Source: CAVPDA01 sp963702495 (GTDB taxonomy: Bacteria > Pseudomonadota > Gammaproteobacteria > Burkholderiales > Rhodocyclaceae). From it: a stretch of DNA of 64,000 nucleotides. Position 1 is the first letter of the stretch; each line of letters begins with the position of its first letter. Shown piece after piece: positions 55,086 to 64,000 of the stretch. A program made the translations under genes and the position numbers. The stretch covers positions 124,001-188,000 of the forward strand of contig CAVPDA010000010.1 in assembly GCA_963702495.1 (NCBI GenBank), read 5' to 3'. The notes beneath the pieces are model-generated. The model was not told where the DNA came from. It did not search any database and worked only from the letters and a program-made list of their open reading frames with translations.

Positions 55086-55376
55086 TCACAGTCCTTCCAC
55101 CAGCAGCATCCTCATGCTGGCGGCGCCGGCCCGCGCGCTCTTCGCCGCCTGGTATTCGGGCGAGTCGTAGAAACGCCGCGCCTGATCCGCCGAATCGAAT
55201 TCCAGGATCACCAGCCGCGGCGGATGCCAGTCCCCTTCCAGCAGGTGGGTGGCGCCGCCGCGCACCACATAACGTCCGCCGTACTTCTCCACCGCCAGCT
55301 GCGCCAGCTTCTTGTAGCCCTCGTACCGGGCCGCATCGGTGACCGCTGCCTGGGCGATGATATACCCCTTCGTCAT
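55086..55376 (-). CDS. DUF1330-family protein
   Basis: 96 residues from the ATG at 55376 (MTKGYIIAQAAVTDAARYEG), overlapping the stop of the next upstream gene as ATGA. GRYVVRGGATHLLEGDWHPP and RLVILEFDSADQARRFYDSP are the DUF1330 signature, a ferredoxin-like (alpha+beta) dimeric barrel fold. Function unknown. The frame is open to 55421 without a better start. Confidence 0.92.
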   Translation of the reverse strand: MTKGYIIAQAAVTDAARYEGYKKLAQLAVEKYGGRYVVRGGATHLLEGDWHPPRLVILEFDSADQARRFYDSPEYQAAKSARAGAASMRMLLVEGL

Positions 55377-55669
55377 GACAGCGGAAAGTCGCAGAAAGCG
55401 AGGTCGCTGATCGCGTCCCACTGATCGAGCACCGGCAGGTGCGCCGGGTGATCGAAATAGGCATGCAGATCGGCCTCGTCGTCGAACAGGGCGCGCAGCG
55501 CGTAGTCCCAGGCCTGGGCGTCGGGCGTCAGGTTGAAGCCGTGCTCCCAGCCGCGAATCAGCGCAATCTGCGCCGGCAGTCCGGCCATCGCCGCCGTGAC
55601 GCGCTCCAGCCGCGGGTCGCCGCGCGCCACGCCGGGCTTGAGCCGGAACAGCACCAAGTGGGCGATCAT
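55373..55669 (-). CDS. Dabb-family (stress-responsive alpha/beta barrel) protein
   Basis: 98 residues. MIAHLVLFRLKPGV at the start and FNLTPDAQAWDYALRALFDD with HPAHLPVLDQW show the Dabb domain, a dimeric alpha/beta barrel. Function unknown. Its ATG overlaps the kdsA stop and its stop overlaps the DUF1330 start, so the three are translationally coupled. Its place between kdsA and eno recurs in betaproteobacteria as I recall. Confidence 0.92.
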   Translation of the reverse strand: MIAHLVLFRLKPGVARGDPRLERVTAAMAGLPAQIALIRGWEHGFNLTPDAQAWDYALRALFDDEADLHAYFDHPAHLPVLDQWDAISDLAFCDFPLS

Positions 55670-56508
55670 GCCAAGCTCATTTCATCGAGTCCGCGGCGCT
55701 TCACCAGGGCGTCGATATCCTTGAGCGTGGACAGCAGCGCCTTCATGCGCGGCAGCGGCCACGCGTTCGGGCCGTCCGACAGGGCCTTTTCCGGATGGGG
55801 GTGGGTTTCCATGAACAGCCCCGCCACCCCCGTCGCCACCGCCGCCCGGGCCAGCACCGGGACGAACTCGCGCTGGCCCCCGCTCGCCGTGCCCTGTCCG
55901 CCCGGCAGCTGCACCGAGTGGGTGGCGTCGAACACCACGGGGCAGCCGGTATCGCGCATGATCGCCAGACTGCGCATGTCGGAGACGAGATTGTTGTAGC
56001 CGAAGCAGACGCCGCGCTCGCACACCATGATGCTGTCGGCCCCGCCGTTCGCTTCTCTGGCCTTGGCCACCACGTTCTTCATGTCGCCGGGCGCCAGGAA
56101 CTGGCCCTTCTTGATGTTGACCGGCTTGCCGGACGCGGCGCAGGCCATGATGAAATCGGTCTGACGGCAGAGGAAGGCCGGCGTCTGCAGCACGTCCACC
56201 ACGGCCGCCACCGGCGCGATCTCGTCTTCGCCGTGCACGTCGGTAAGCACCGGCACGCCGATCTTCTCCCGCACCTCGGCCAGAATCTCCAGGCCCTTGT
56301 CCATACCCAGCCCGCGAAACGACCGGCCCGAACTGCGATTGGCCTTGTCGTAGGAGGACTTGTAGATGAAGGGCAGGCCGATTTCGCGGCAGATATCGCG
56401 CAGCTGCCCCGCCGTATCCAGTGCCATCTCGCGCGATTCGATGACGCACGGTCCGGCGATCAGGAACAGCGGCCGGTCAAGCCCGACTTCGAAGCCGCAC
56501 AGCTTCAC
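55666..56508 (-). CDS. kdsA: 3-deoxy-D-manno-octulosonate-8-phosphate synthase
   Basis: 280 residues from the GTG at 56508 (VKLCGFEVGLDRPLFLIAGP), with GGGGAAC upstream; the frame is open to 56625 but the extension is Arg-rich and non-homologous. Makes KDO-8-phosphate from arabinose-5-phosphate and phosphoenolpyruvate for lipopolysaccharide. AGPCVIESREMALDTA, YKSSYDKANRSSGRSFRGLG and FDATHSVQLPGGQG are family hallmarks. Lies between pyrG and the Dabb gene. Confidence 0.97.
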   Translation of the reverse strand: MKLCGFEVGLDRPLFLIAGPCVIESREMALDTAGQLRDICREIGLPFIYKSSYDKANRSSGRSFRGLGMDKGLEILAEVREKIGVPVLTDVHGEDEIAPVAAVVDVLQTPAFLCRQTDFIMACAASGKPVNIKKGQFLAPGDMKNVVAKAREANGGADSIMVCERGVCFGYNNLVSDMRSLAIMRDTGCPVVFDATHSVQLPGGQGTASGGQREFVPVLARAAVATGVAGLFMETHPHPEKALSDGPNAWPLPRMKALLSTLKDIDALVKRRGLDEMSLA

Positions 56509-56563
56509 CGGTTGTTCCCCGTCGCGCCGGAGGACCTCATGTCGTGCTCTGCGGCGCCCGAGG

Positions 56564-58234
56564 TCACACCGCCACCACCTGCGGCGACGCACCCTTGGCC
56601 ACGGCCTGATGGGCCAGTGCCGCACGGACGAAAGCGATGAACAGCGGATGCCCGACGCGCGGATTGGATGTGAACTCGGGATGGAACTGGCAGCCGATGA
56701 ACCACGGGTGATCGGGCAGCTCGATCATCTCGCACAGTTCCTTGCCTTCCGACGATTTGCCCGAGACCTTGAGTCCCGCCTCGACCAGCCGCGGCAGGTA
56801 GATGTTATTCACTTCGTAGCGGTGGCGGTGGCGCTCGACGATGGTATCGCGGCCGTAGATGCGGCGCACCAGCGAGTCGGGGGTCAATACGCAGGTCTGA
56901 CCGCCCAGGCGCATGCTGCCGCCGAGGTCGGAGCTGGCGTCGCGGCGCTCGATGCGGCCGGTGCGGTCGATCCATTCGGTGATCAGGGCCACCACGGGAT
57001 GCGGCGTATCCGGGTCGAACTCCGTGCTGTGGGCGCCGGCAAGCCCCGCCACGTCGCGCGCAAACTCGATGATGGCGAGTTGCATGCCGAGACAGATGCC
57101 AAGGTAGGGCATGCGGTTCTCGCGCGCATGACGGATCGCCGCGATCTTGCCCTCGACACCGCGCTTGCCGAAGCCGCCCGGCACCAGGATGGCATCCATG
57201 CCCTTCAGCACGTCGCAGCCGTGCTCGCAATCCTTCTCGATGGTCTCGGAGTCGATGTAGTGGATGTTGACCTTGCAGCGGGTATGGATGCCGGCGTGGA
57301 TCAGCGACTCGGACAGGGATTTGTAGGACTCGGTGAGATCCACGTACTTGCCGACGAAGGCGATGTTGATCTCGTGCTCGGGATGCTCCAGCGCATCGAC
57401 CAGCTTGTTCCAGCCGGAGAGGTCGGCCGCGCGCGCCAGGATATCCAGCCTGTGGCAGACGATCTCGTCCAGCATCTGATCGTGCAGCAGCGCCGGAATC
57501 TTGTAGATCGAGTCCGAATCCTCCAGGGAAATCACCGCTTCCGGGGCCACGTTGGTGAACAGCGCGATCTTGCGCCGCTCGTCCACCGGCACCGGATGCT
57601 CGGCGCGGCACAGCAGCACGTCGGGCTGGATGCCGATGCCGCGCAGTTCCTTCACCGAATGCTGCGTCGGCTTGGTCTTCAACTCGCCGGCGGTGGCGAT
57701 GTAGGGCAGCAGCGTGAGGTGGATGAAGCAGGTGTTGTACTTGCCCTCCTCGATGCCCATCTGGCGGATCGCCTCCAGGAAGGGCAGGGACTCGATGTCG
57801 CCCACCGTGCCGCCGACCTCGACGATGGCCACGTCGGCGCCTTCCGCACCGCGCTTGATGTAGAGCTTGATTTCGTCCGTGATGTGCGGAATCACCTGCA
57901 CCGTGCGACCGAGGTACTCGCCGCGGCGCTCCTTCTTGATCACGCTCTCGTAAATCTGGCCGGTGGTGAAGTTGTTGCGCCGCCCCATCTTGGCGCGGGT
58001 GAAGCGCTCGTAATGGCCGAGATCCAGATCGGTTTCCGCTCCATCCTCGGTGACGAACACCTCGCCGTGCTGGAACGGGCTCATCGTTCCCGGATCGACG
58101 TTGATGTAGGGGTCGAGCTTGAGGTGGGTGACGCGGATGGAGCGGGACTCGAGGATCGCGCCGAGGGACGCGGCGGCAATGCCCTTGCCCAGAGAGGACA
58201 CGACACCGCCGGTGACGAATACGTACTTGGTCAT
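56564..58234 (-). CDS. pyrG: CTP synthase
   Basis: 556 residues. Makes CTP from UTP, ATP and glutamine. Synthetase domain at the N-terminus (MTKYVFVTGGVVSSLGKGIA with the P-loop), glutaminase domain with GICLGMQ (nucleophile Cys) and HPEF (His, Glu). Complete. About 38 bases upstream begins the 35-bp repeat array, which therefore lies in or next to its promoter region. Confidence 0.98.
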   Translation of the reverse strand: MTKYVFVTGGVVSSLGKGIAAASLGAILESRSIRVTHLKLDPYINVDPGTMSPFQHGEVFVTEDGAETDLDLGHYERFTRAKMGRRNNFTTGQIYESVIKKERRGEYLGRTVQVIPHITDEIKLYIKRGAEGADVAIVEVGGTVGDIESLPFLEAIRQMGIEEGKYNTCFIHLTLLPYIATAGELKTKPTQHSVKELRGIGIQPDVLLCRAEHPVPVDERRKIALFTNVAPEAVISLEDSDSIYKIPALLHDQMLDEIVCHRLDILARAADLSGWNKLVDALEHPEHEINIAFVGKYVDLTESYKSLSESLIHAGIHTRCKVNIHYIDSETIEKDCEHGCDVLKGMDAILVPGGFGKRGVEGKIAAIRHARENRMPYLGICLGMQLAIIEFARDVAGLAGAHSTEFDPDTPHPVVALITEWIDRTGRIERRDASSDLGGSMRLGGQTCVLTPDSLVRRIYGRDTIVERHRHRYEVNNIYLPRLVEAGLKVSGKSSEGKELCEMIELPDHPWFIGCQFHPEFTSNPRVGHPLFIAFVRAALAHQAVAKGASPQVVAV

Positions 58235-58271
58235 GAAGCAGGCAGCTTCCGGAAAGCGGCATGATAACGGA

Positions 58272-58481
58272 AAACTCGGCCACAGGTCGAGTTTCGAGGC
58301 ACGGTCAAACTCGGCCGCAGGTCGAGTTTCGAGGCACGGTCAAACTCGGCCGCAGGTCGAGTTTCGAGGCACGGTCAAACTCGGCCGCAGGTCGAGTTTC
58401 GAGGCACGGTCAAACTCGGCCGCAGGTCGAGTTTCGAGGCACGGTCAAACTCGGCCGCAGGTCGAGTTTCGAGGCACGCTC
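58272..58481. repeat. Six tandem 35-bp repeats
   Basis: Units start at 58272, 58307, 58342, 58377, 58412 and 58447. Units 2-5 are identical; unit 1 has one change (GCCACAGG for GCCGCAGG) and unit 6 has one near its end. Each unit contains AAACTCG and its complement CGAGTTT separated by nine bases, so each can form a small hairpin. There are no unique spacers, so this is not CRISPR. Because 35 is not a multiple of three, no stable peptide repeat results. Confidence 0.97.
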
Positions 58482-58646
58482 ACAGGGGCCTAAAGGCGGG
58501 AGTCCTGTCGAACGCGGTCGCGGTGGCGATGCATGCCGGCCGCACCCTTGGACCACGCTCGGCGCGAGCGAAGGAAAGGGCTCGGGGGAAGTACGGCCGG
58601 TTGCGAGACTCAGCGTACAACGTGACGCACACCCTCTGCGCATGCG

Positions 58647-58686
58647 GGCTGGCCGGGCACGCCTGGGCAGGCGCGCCCGGCCAGCC
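58647..58686 (-). terminator. Strong hairpin after the 129-residue gene
   Basis: GGCTGGCCGGGC (58647-58658) and GCCCGGCCAGCC (58675-58686) form a perfect 12-bp stem 18 bases past the stop at 58704. No T-run on the minus strand, so probably a Rho-aided terminator or 3' stabiliser for the hydrogenase transcript. Confidence 0.65.
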
Positions 58687-58703
58687 GGTTCAACTGGCTC
58701 CAG

Positions 58704-59093
58704 CTAGCTCTTGCTCCAGGGATCCGCGTGCTCTTTGACTTCGGCCACCGGGATGATCTCGCCAAGCTTGAAGGCTGCCGGAGCAGACTCACTGACCACG
58801 GAAACCACATAGGATTCCGGGCTCACCTGGACGCTGATGGCTCCGAACAGACAACTCAATTCGTTGGTCAGCGTCACCAGGGCCGCGGGGTGAGCGAACA
58901 GGGCGGTCTTGATGAAGGCGACATCGCCGACCATGGGCATGTGCCCGGCGCGGGGACTATCGCCACAGCGAAAGCGCTCCTTCATCTCCGCCTGCAATGC
59001 GGTCATGACCTCGCCGATGGTCTCGGTACCCTGCGTGACCCAGAAAACGCTGGCCGGCTTGCCCCGATAGCTGGCTTCTTTGACTGTAAGCAT
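58704..59093 (-). CDS. Unrecognised 129-residue protein downstream of hynL
   Basis: ATG at 59093 preceded by GAAGGGAG at good spacing. The protein starts MLTVKEASYRGKPASVFWVT, and continues with ETIGEVMTALQAEMKERFRC, PMVGDVAFIKTALFAHPAAL and ESYVVSVVSESAPAAFKLGE. No signal peptide, membrane helix or CxxC motif; two lone cysteines. It is not a HynD-type maturation protease, since their conserved metal-binding acidic residues are absent. Position after the hydrogenase genes, with a hairpin before and after it, suggests a role in assembly or regulation of the hydrogenase, but this is inference. Confidence 0.7.
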   Translation of the reverse strand: MLTVKEASYRGKPASVFWVTQGTETIGEVMTALQAEMKERFRCGDSPRAGHMPMVGDVAFIKTALFAHPAALVTLTNELSCLFGAISVQVSPESYVVSVVSESAPAAFKLGEIIPVAEVKEHADPWSKS

Positions 59094-59140
59094 GTCACTG
59101 ATCTCCCTTCGCTTTGCGTCCGAGTTTCCACACTCCGCCG

Positions 59141-59165
59141 GAGCCCCGGCCCACGACCGGGGCTC
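59141..59165 (-). terminator. GC hairpin between hynL and the 129-residue gene
   Basis: GAGCCCCGG (59141-59149) pairs with CCGGGGCTC (59157-59165) around seven bases. Without a T-run it is more likely an RNA-processing or stability element that sets different levels of hynL and the following gene. Confidence 0.55.
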
Positions 59166-59178
59166 GCACCGCTGACTT

Positions 59179-60944
<1,766 letters not shown>

Positions 60945-60948
<4 letters not shown>

Positions 60949-62306
60949 GCCTCAATCAGGTTATCAGCCACCAACTCGAGCAGGCTGTGCAGTTTCTTGT
61001 CCCAATGGAAATGGGCCTGGCTGTCGTCGAAGGTCAGCCGGCAGTTGGAGCAGCTCGACACCAGCATCTCGGCGCCCGTGTCCTCCACCTGCTTCATCTT
61101 GATCTGGAAGGACTTGTAGCGCGTCGCGTCGGCGCGATGGATGGTGACCACGCCGCCCCCGCCGCCGCAACACCAGTTCATGCCGCCTTCGGAAGACATT
61201 TCGTGCAGTTGCACGCCGAGGCCCGACAGAACGTCGCGCGGTGCCTGCGTCGCGCCGCCGCGGCGCGATACCTGGCACGGATCATGGAAGGTGACCGACT
61301 TGGCCATCGGCTTGAGCTTGAGCTTGCCGTTCTTGACGTTCTCGCCGAGAAACTCGGAGATGTGGCGCACCTTGAAGGGCAGTTCCTTGCCGTAGAGGTT
61401 GGCGCCCTGCCAGCGCATGGCGCCGTAGGCGTGGCCGCACTCCGGCAGGATCAGCAGCTCGGCACCGCAGGCGATGGCGGCGTTGATGAGCTTCATGCTC
61501 ATGTCCTTCTGCCACTGCAAGTTGCCGGAAAGCAGGCCGAAATTGGTCGCCTCGTAGCCGTCGGAGCGGAAGGTCCAGTCGAGCTTGAGATGATTGAGGA
61601 TCCTGGCGGTGGCGACGATCGACTCGGGATACTTCATGATCTCGATCGACGACATGGCGCAGATAACCTTGGCCTTCGCCTTGTCCATCGGGATCTCGAT
61701 GTCGTTGTCGTCCGCCAGCCACTCGACGCGATCCTTGAACACCTTGGGTGTGGCGCCGAGCGGGCTGCCCTCCTTCTCGGCCCGTTCCGCGACGGCATGA
61801 AGCTCGTGCGGCACCAGTCCGGCATGGAACATGGCGTGACGCGCCTGCGCCACCAGCGAGGCGATGTCGATCCCCATGGGACAGGCCATGGTGCAGCGGC
61901 CGCACATGGTGCAGGTGTCGTACAGCAGTTCCTGCCACTCCTCCAGTTCGGCGACCGTCACCGGCTTCTTGAAGCCGAAGATCTTGTAGAACAGGGCGAA
62001 GGGGCCGGCCTCGCGCTTGTACGCCTGCTTGAACGGCTCCAGTTTCCAGATCGGCGTCAGCCGCGGATCCTCGGTCGCCGCATAGAAGTGGCAGGCCTGG
62101 GCGCACATGCCGCAGTGGATGCACGACTCCATGTAGATCGCCGACGTGCGCCCGAAGTCCTTGACGAAATTCTTCATGGCGATGTCAACGCGCTGGGCGT
62201 CGGGCATCTCGCCCTGCCTGTCGGCGCGTACCGCCGGCTTCTTCAGGCGGTGGATGGTGCCCTCGGTTTCCAGCGGATGGGCAACGTTGACGTCAGCGGT
62301 GCTCAT
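60945..62306 (-). CDS. isp2: Isp2: HdrD-like iron-sulfur electron-transfer subunit
   Basis: 453 residues. Two [4Fe-4S] CxxCxxCxxxC motifs at Cys62-65-68-72 (CIHCGMCAQAC) and Cys132-135-138-142 (CTMCGRCTMAC). A C-terminal CCG domain follows with FHDPCQVSRRGG, NWCCGGGGGVV and SSCSNCRLTF, as in heterodisulfide reductase subunit D/B. Cytoplasmic partner of Isp1, linking hydrogenase electrons to a thiol/disulfide-type or other acceptor. Starts in an ATGA overlap with isp1 and ends in one with hynL. Confidence 0.94.
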
Positions 62307-62956
62307 ATCGCCGCTCCTTTCCTTGCAAAAGCGGCGCCGGTCGCGCCGCGCGACAGGAAGACCGTGAAGGTGTGCATCAGCTTGCCGAAGGGTAGCCAGA
62401 TGAACAGGGCTTCCACCGTCAGGATGTGGATCGCCAACAGCGTTTCATAGCGCGCGCCGACGTGGGCCGCCGCCAGCAGGCCGGTGATGATGGCCGCCGT
62501 GGTGATGAACCAGCTGAAGTAGTCGTCGAAGTTCGACAGCAGCCGCTTCACCGGCGTCATGATCCGCTGCAGCAGCAGGGCGAACAGGGCCGCCACGCTC
62601 ACCGCGCCGATGAAGAAGATGATCCCGTTCGGCAGGTTGGGCCATGACAGGCCGGTCAGAGACTTGATGAACAGAATGTGCGGCAGGAAAAAGAACACGA
62701 TCAGGAACAGGCCAATGTGGAACACGTAGCCCAGGGCCAGGTCGAGGACGGAGCCGCGCACGAACTCCGGCTTCGGCCACATGCGGCTTATGATCATCTT
62801 CATCGCGCCGCCGAAACCGCCGCTGCCGCGCGGCTCGGAAAAGTCCGGCTTCGCCTTCAGCAGCAGAATTCCGGTCAGGCGCCAGGCCAGCCCGAAGACC
62901 AGAATCACCAGCGACCACTGCAGTGCAGGACCGCGTGCAAAGTTCAGCAGATCCAT
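62303..62956 (-). CDS. isp1: Isp1: membrane cytochrome-b-like hydrogenase subunit
   Basis: 217 residues from the ATG at 62956 (MDLLNFARGPALQWSLVILV), right after the hynS stop; the frame is open to 63049. Five hydrophobic segments with histidines in GYVFHIGLFLIVFFFLPHIL, AAHVGARYETLLAIHILTVE and GKLMHTF that can bind b-type haem, as in the NarI/Isp1 family. Anchors the periplasmic HynSL and passes electrons across the membrane to Isp2. Overlaps isp2 by four bases. Confidence 0.93.
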   Translation of the reverse strand: MDLLNFARGPALQWSLVILVFGLAWRLTGILLLKAKPDFSEPRGSGGFGGAMKMIISRMWPKPEFVRGSVLDLALGYVFHIGLFLIVFFFLPHILFIKSLTGLSWPNLPNGIIFFIGAVSVAALFALLLQRIMTPVKRLLSNFDDYFSWFITTAAIITGLLAAAHVGARYETLLAIHILTVEALFIWLPFGKLMHTFTVFLSRGATGAAFARKGAAI

Positions 62957-62957
62957 G

Positions 62958-64000
62958 TCATTTTCCTCCCGTCGTTTTTGCCTGCCGCGCCCGCGATGCC
63001 ATGGCAGCGCCGGCGCCGACCGCCACACCGATGGCTGCAGCCGCCGCAATGGTGCTGGCCTTGCTCAACTCGCCCGCCGACAGAGGCTTGTAGAAGCTGC
63101 CCTTGTCCCAGAAACCGGGCTCGGAACAGCCGAGGCAGCCGTGCCCGGACTCGATCGGGAAGCTGGTGCCCTGGTTCCACTTGGTGGTGGCGCAGGCGTT
63201 GTAGGTGATCGGCCCCTTGCAGCCCAGTTCGTACAGACACCAGCCGCTGCGCGCGCCCTCGTCGTCGAAAGTCTTGGCGAACTTGCCCTGTTCGTAGAAC
63301 GGACGGCGATAGCAGCGGTCGTGGATGGTTTCGCCGAAGAACACCTTGGGCCGCCCGAGATGATCGAGTTCCGGCAGCTTGCCGAAGGTGAGCACGTGGG
63401 CCAGCACGCCGGTCAGAACCACGGGAATCGGCGGGCAGCCGGGCACGTTGATCACCGGCTTGTCCTTGACCAGATCCGCCACCGAGCGCGCGCCGGTCGG
63501 ATTCGGATTGGCCATCGGGATGCCGCCGAAAGCCGCACAGCTCCCCACGGCCACGATGGCCATCGCACCCTTGGCGGCTTCCATCAGCATGTCGTAGTTG
63601 CTGATGCCCGCGATGGTGGAGTAGTACGCCGTCTCCTTGCTCGGAATCGAGCCGTCGACGATCAGCAGGTACTTGCCGTCGTGAGCCTTCATCGCGTGCT
63701 CGCGCGCCTCTTCCGCCGCAGTGCCGGAGGCGGCCTGCAGCGTATGGTGGTAATCGAGCGAGATGAGATCGAAGATGAGATTCTCGATCGTCGGCGAGTG
63801 GGAGCGCGTGATCGACTCGGTGCAACCGGTGCACTCCTGGAACGACAGCCAGATCACCGACTGCCGCTGCGCCTTCGCCAGGGCTTCTGCCATGGCCGGC
63901 GCCACACCCGGCGGAAGCGCCATGGTCGATGCCAACGCACTACAGAACTTGAGAAATGCGCGGCGGCTCACGCCACGCTCGGCAAGCGCTTCGCCTACCG
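62958..64000 (-). CDS. hynS: [NiFe] hydrogenase small subunit (5' end off right edge)
   Basis: The frame stays open to the window edge, and the upstream residues (VGEALAERG before VSRRAFLKF) look coding, so the GTG at 63971 is not the true start. Tat signal: SRRAFLKF followed by a hydrophobic stretch and AMAEA. The cysteine motifs for the three Fe-S clusters include ECTGCTES, GSCAAFGG, VPGCPPIP and GHGCLGCSEPGFWD. After the last cluster comes a C-terminal hydrophobic helix (IAAAAAIGVAVGAGAAMAS) that anchors the subunit. Exported with HynL to the periplasm. First visible gene of the operon. Confidence 0.95.
   Translation of the reverse strand, partial: VGEALAERGVSRRAFLKFCSALASTMALPPGVAPAMAEALAKAQRQSVIWLSFQECTGCTESITRSHSPTIENLIFDLISLDYHHTLQAASGTAAEEAREHAMKAHDGKYLLIVDGSIPSKETAYYSTIAGISNYDMLMEAAKGAMAIVAVGSCAAFGGIPMANPNPTGARSVADLVKDKPVINVPGCPPIPVVLTGVLAHVLTFGKLPELDHLGRPKVFFGETIHDRCYRRPFYEQGKFAKTFDDEGARSGWCLYELGCKGPITYNACATTKWNQGTSFPIESGHGCLGCSEPGFWDKGSFYKPLSAGELSKASTIAAAAAIGVAVGAGAAMASRARQAKTTGGK

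Noticed and set aside
58272..58481. CRISPR array
   Set aside because: The units are directly adjacent with no unique spacers, and no cas genes are present.
63971..63971. GTG at 63971 as the hynS start
   Set aside because: The frame continues to the window edge with typical small-subunit N-terminal residues before the Tat motif, so the start lies outside.

Overview
The window is high-GC DNA with an exclusively bacterial gene complement. It most resembles a betaproteobacterium, probably near Rhodocyclales or Nitrosomonadales. That placement is an inference from the gene orders nusA-infB-rbfA-truB-rpsO-pnp, pyrG-kdsA-Dabb-DUF1330-eno-ftsB and scpA-scpB-rluB, from the form of DksA, and from an Isp-type [NiFe] hydrogenase. 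No rRNA or tRNA gene was found.

Layout. (1) 1-7.7 kb: potassium uptake. kdpB (runs off the left edge), kdpA, kdpF and a 30-residue upstream ORF form one leftward operon. An IS110-family element separates it from the low-affinity K+ transporter kup. (2) 7.7-9.1 kb: sparse DNA and one unrecognised membrane protein gene. (3) 9.5-24.7 kb: a mobile-element graveyard. An SbcC-like ATPase gene is cut by an ISAs1 remnant, which is cut by an IS21-type element carrying two accessory ORFs. The IS21 istA is split by a RIT element (three tyrosine recombinases with 27-bp inverted ends). istB is cut by an IS1634 element whose other side abuts a DruA-type fragment, a broken alpha-amylase-family gene and a frameshifted ISKra4 transposase. 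(4) 24.7-27.7 kb: degenerate DNA, then three short ORFs with good ribosome binding sites but no recognised family. (5) 27.7-46.5 kb: core genes. These are dksA, an orphan periplasmic binding lipoprotein, the transcription/translation operon rimP-nusA-infB-rbfA-truB-rpsO-pnp, then rluB, scpB, scpA, trpS, a site-2 protease homologue, yciO, a PHP phosphatase, an alpha/beta hydrolase, bacterioferritin and a metallophosphoesterase. (6) 46.6-51.4 kb: the glycine cleavage operon gcvT-gcvH-gcvPA-gcvPB behind a recognisable promoter, a tandem glycine riboswitch and an intrinsic terminator; gcvPB carries a one-base frameshift as read. (7) 51.4-58.2 kb: a gamma-carbonic-anhydrase-like protein, a SIMPL-domain/MliC-like pair, ftsB, eno, two small ferredoxin-like-fold proteins, kdsA and pyrG. 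(8) 58.3-64 kb: six tandem 35-bp repeats, a 129-residue unknown, and the tightly overlapping hydrogenase operon hynS-isp1-isp2-hynL, whose first gene runs off the right edge.

How the genes work together. Kdp and Kup give high- and low-affinity K+ uptake. The nusA operon joins transcription elongation, initiation factor 2, ribosome maturation and RNA decay. The gcv operon should switch on with glycine. HynSL with Isp1/Isp2 should pass electrons between H2, a membrane cytochrome-b-like subunit and an HdrD-like iron-sulfur protein. Six genes show single-base frameshifts (SbcC-like, istA, ritB, amylase, ISKra4, gcvPB). Five lie in decaying mobile DNA, but gcvPB is a core gene, so assembly error should be tested before all are called real. 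The strongest candidates for something undescribed are the 30-residue ORF ahead of kdpF, the IS21 accessory pair, the three small ORFs before dksA, the 129-residue protein behind hynL and the pyrG-proximal repeat array.
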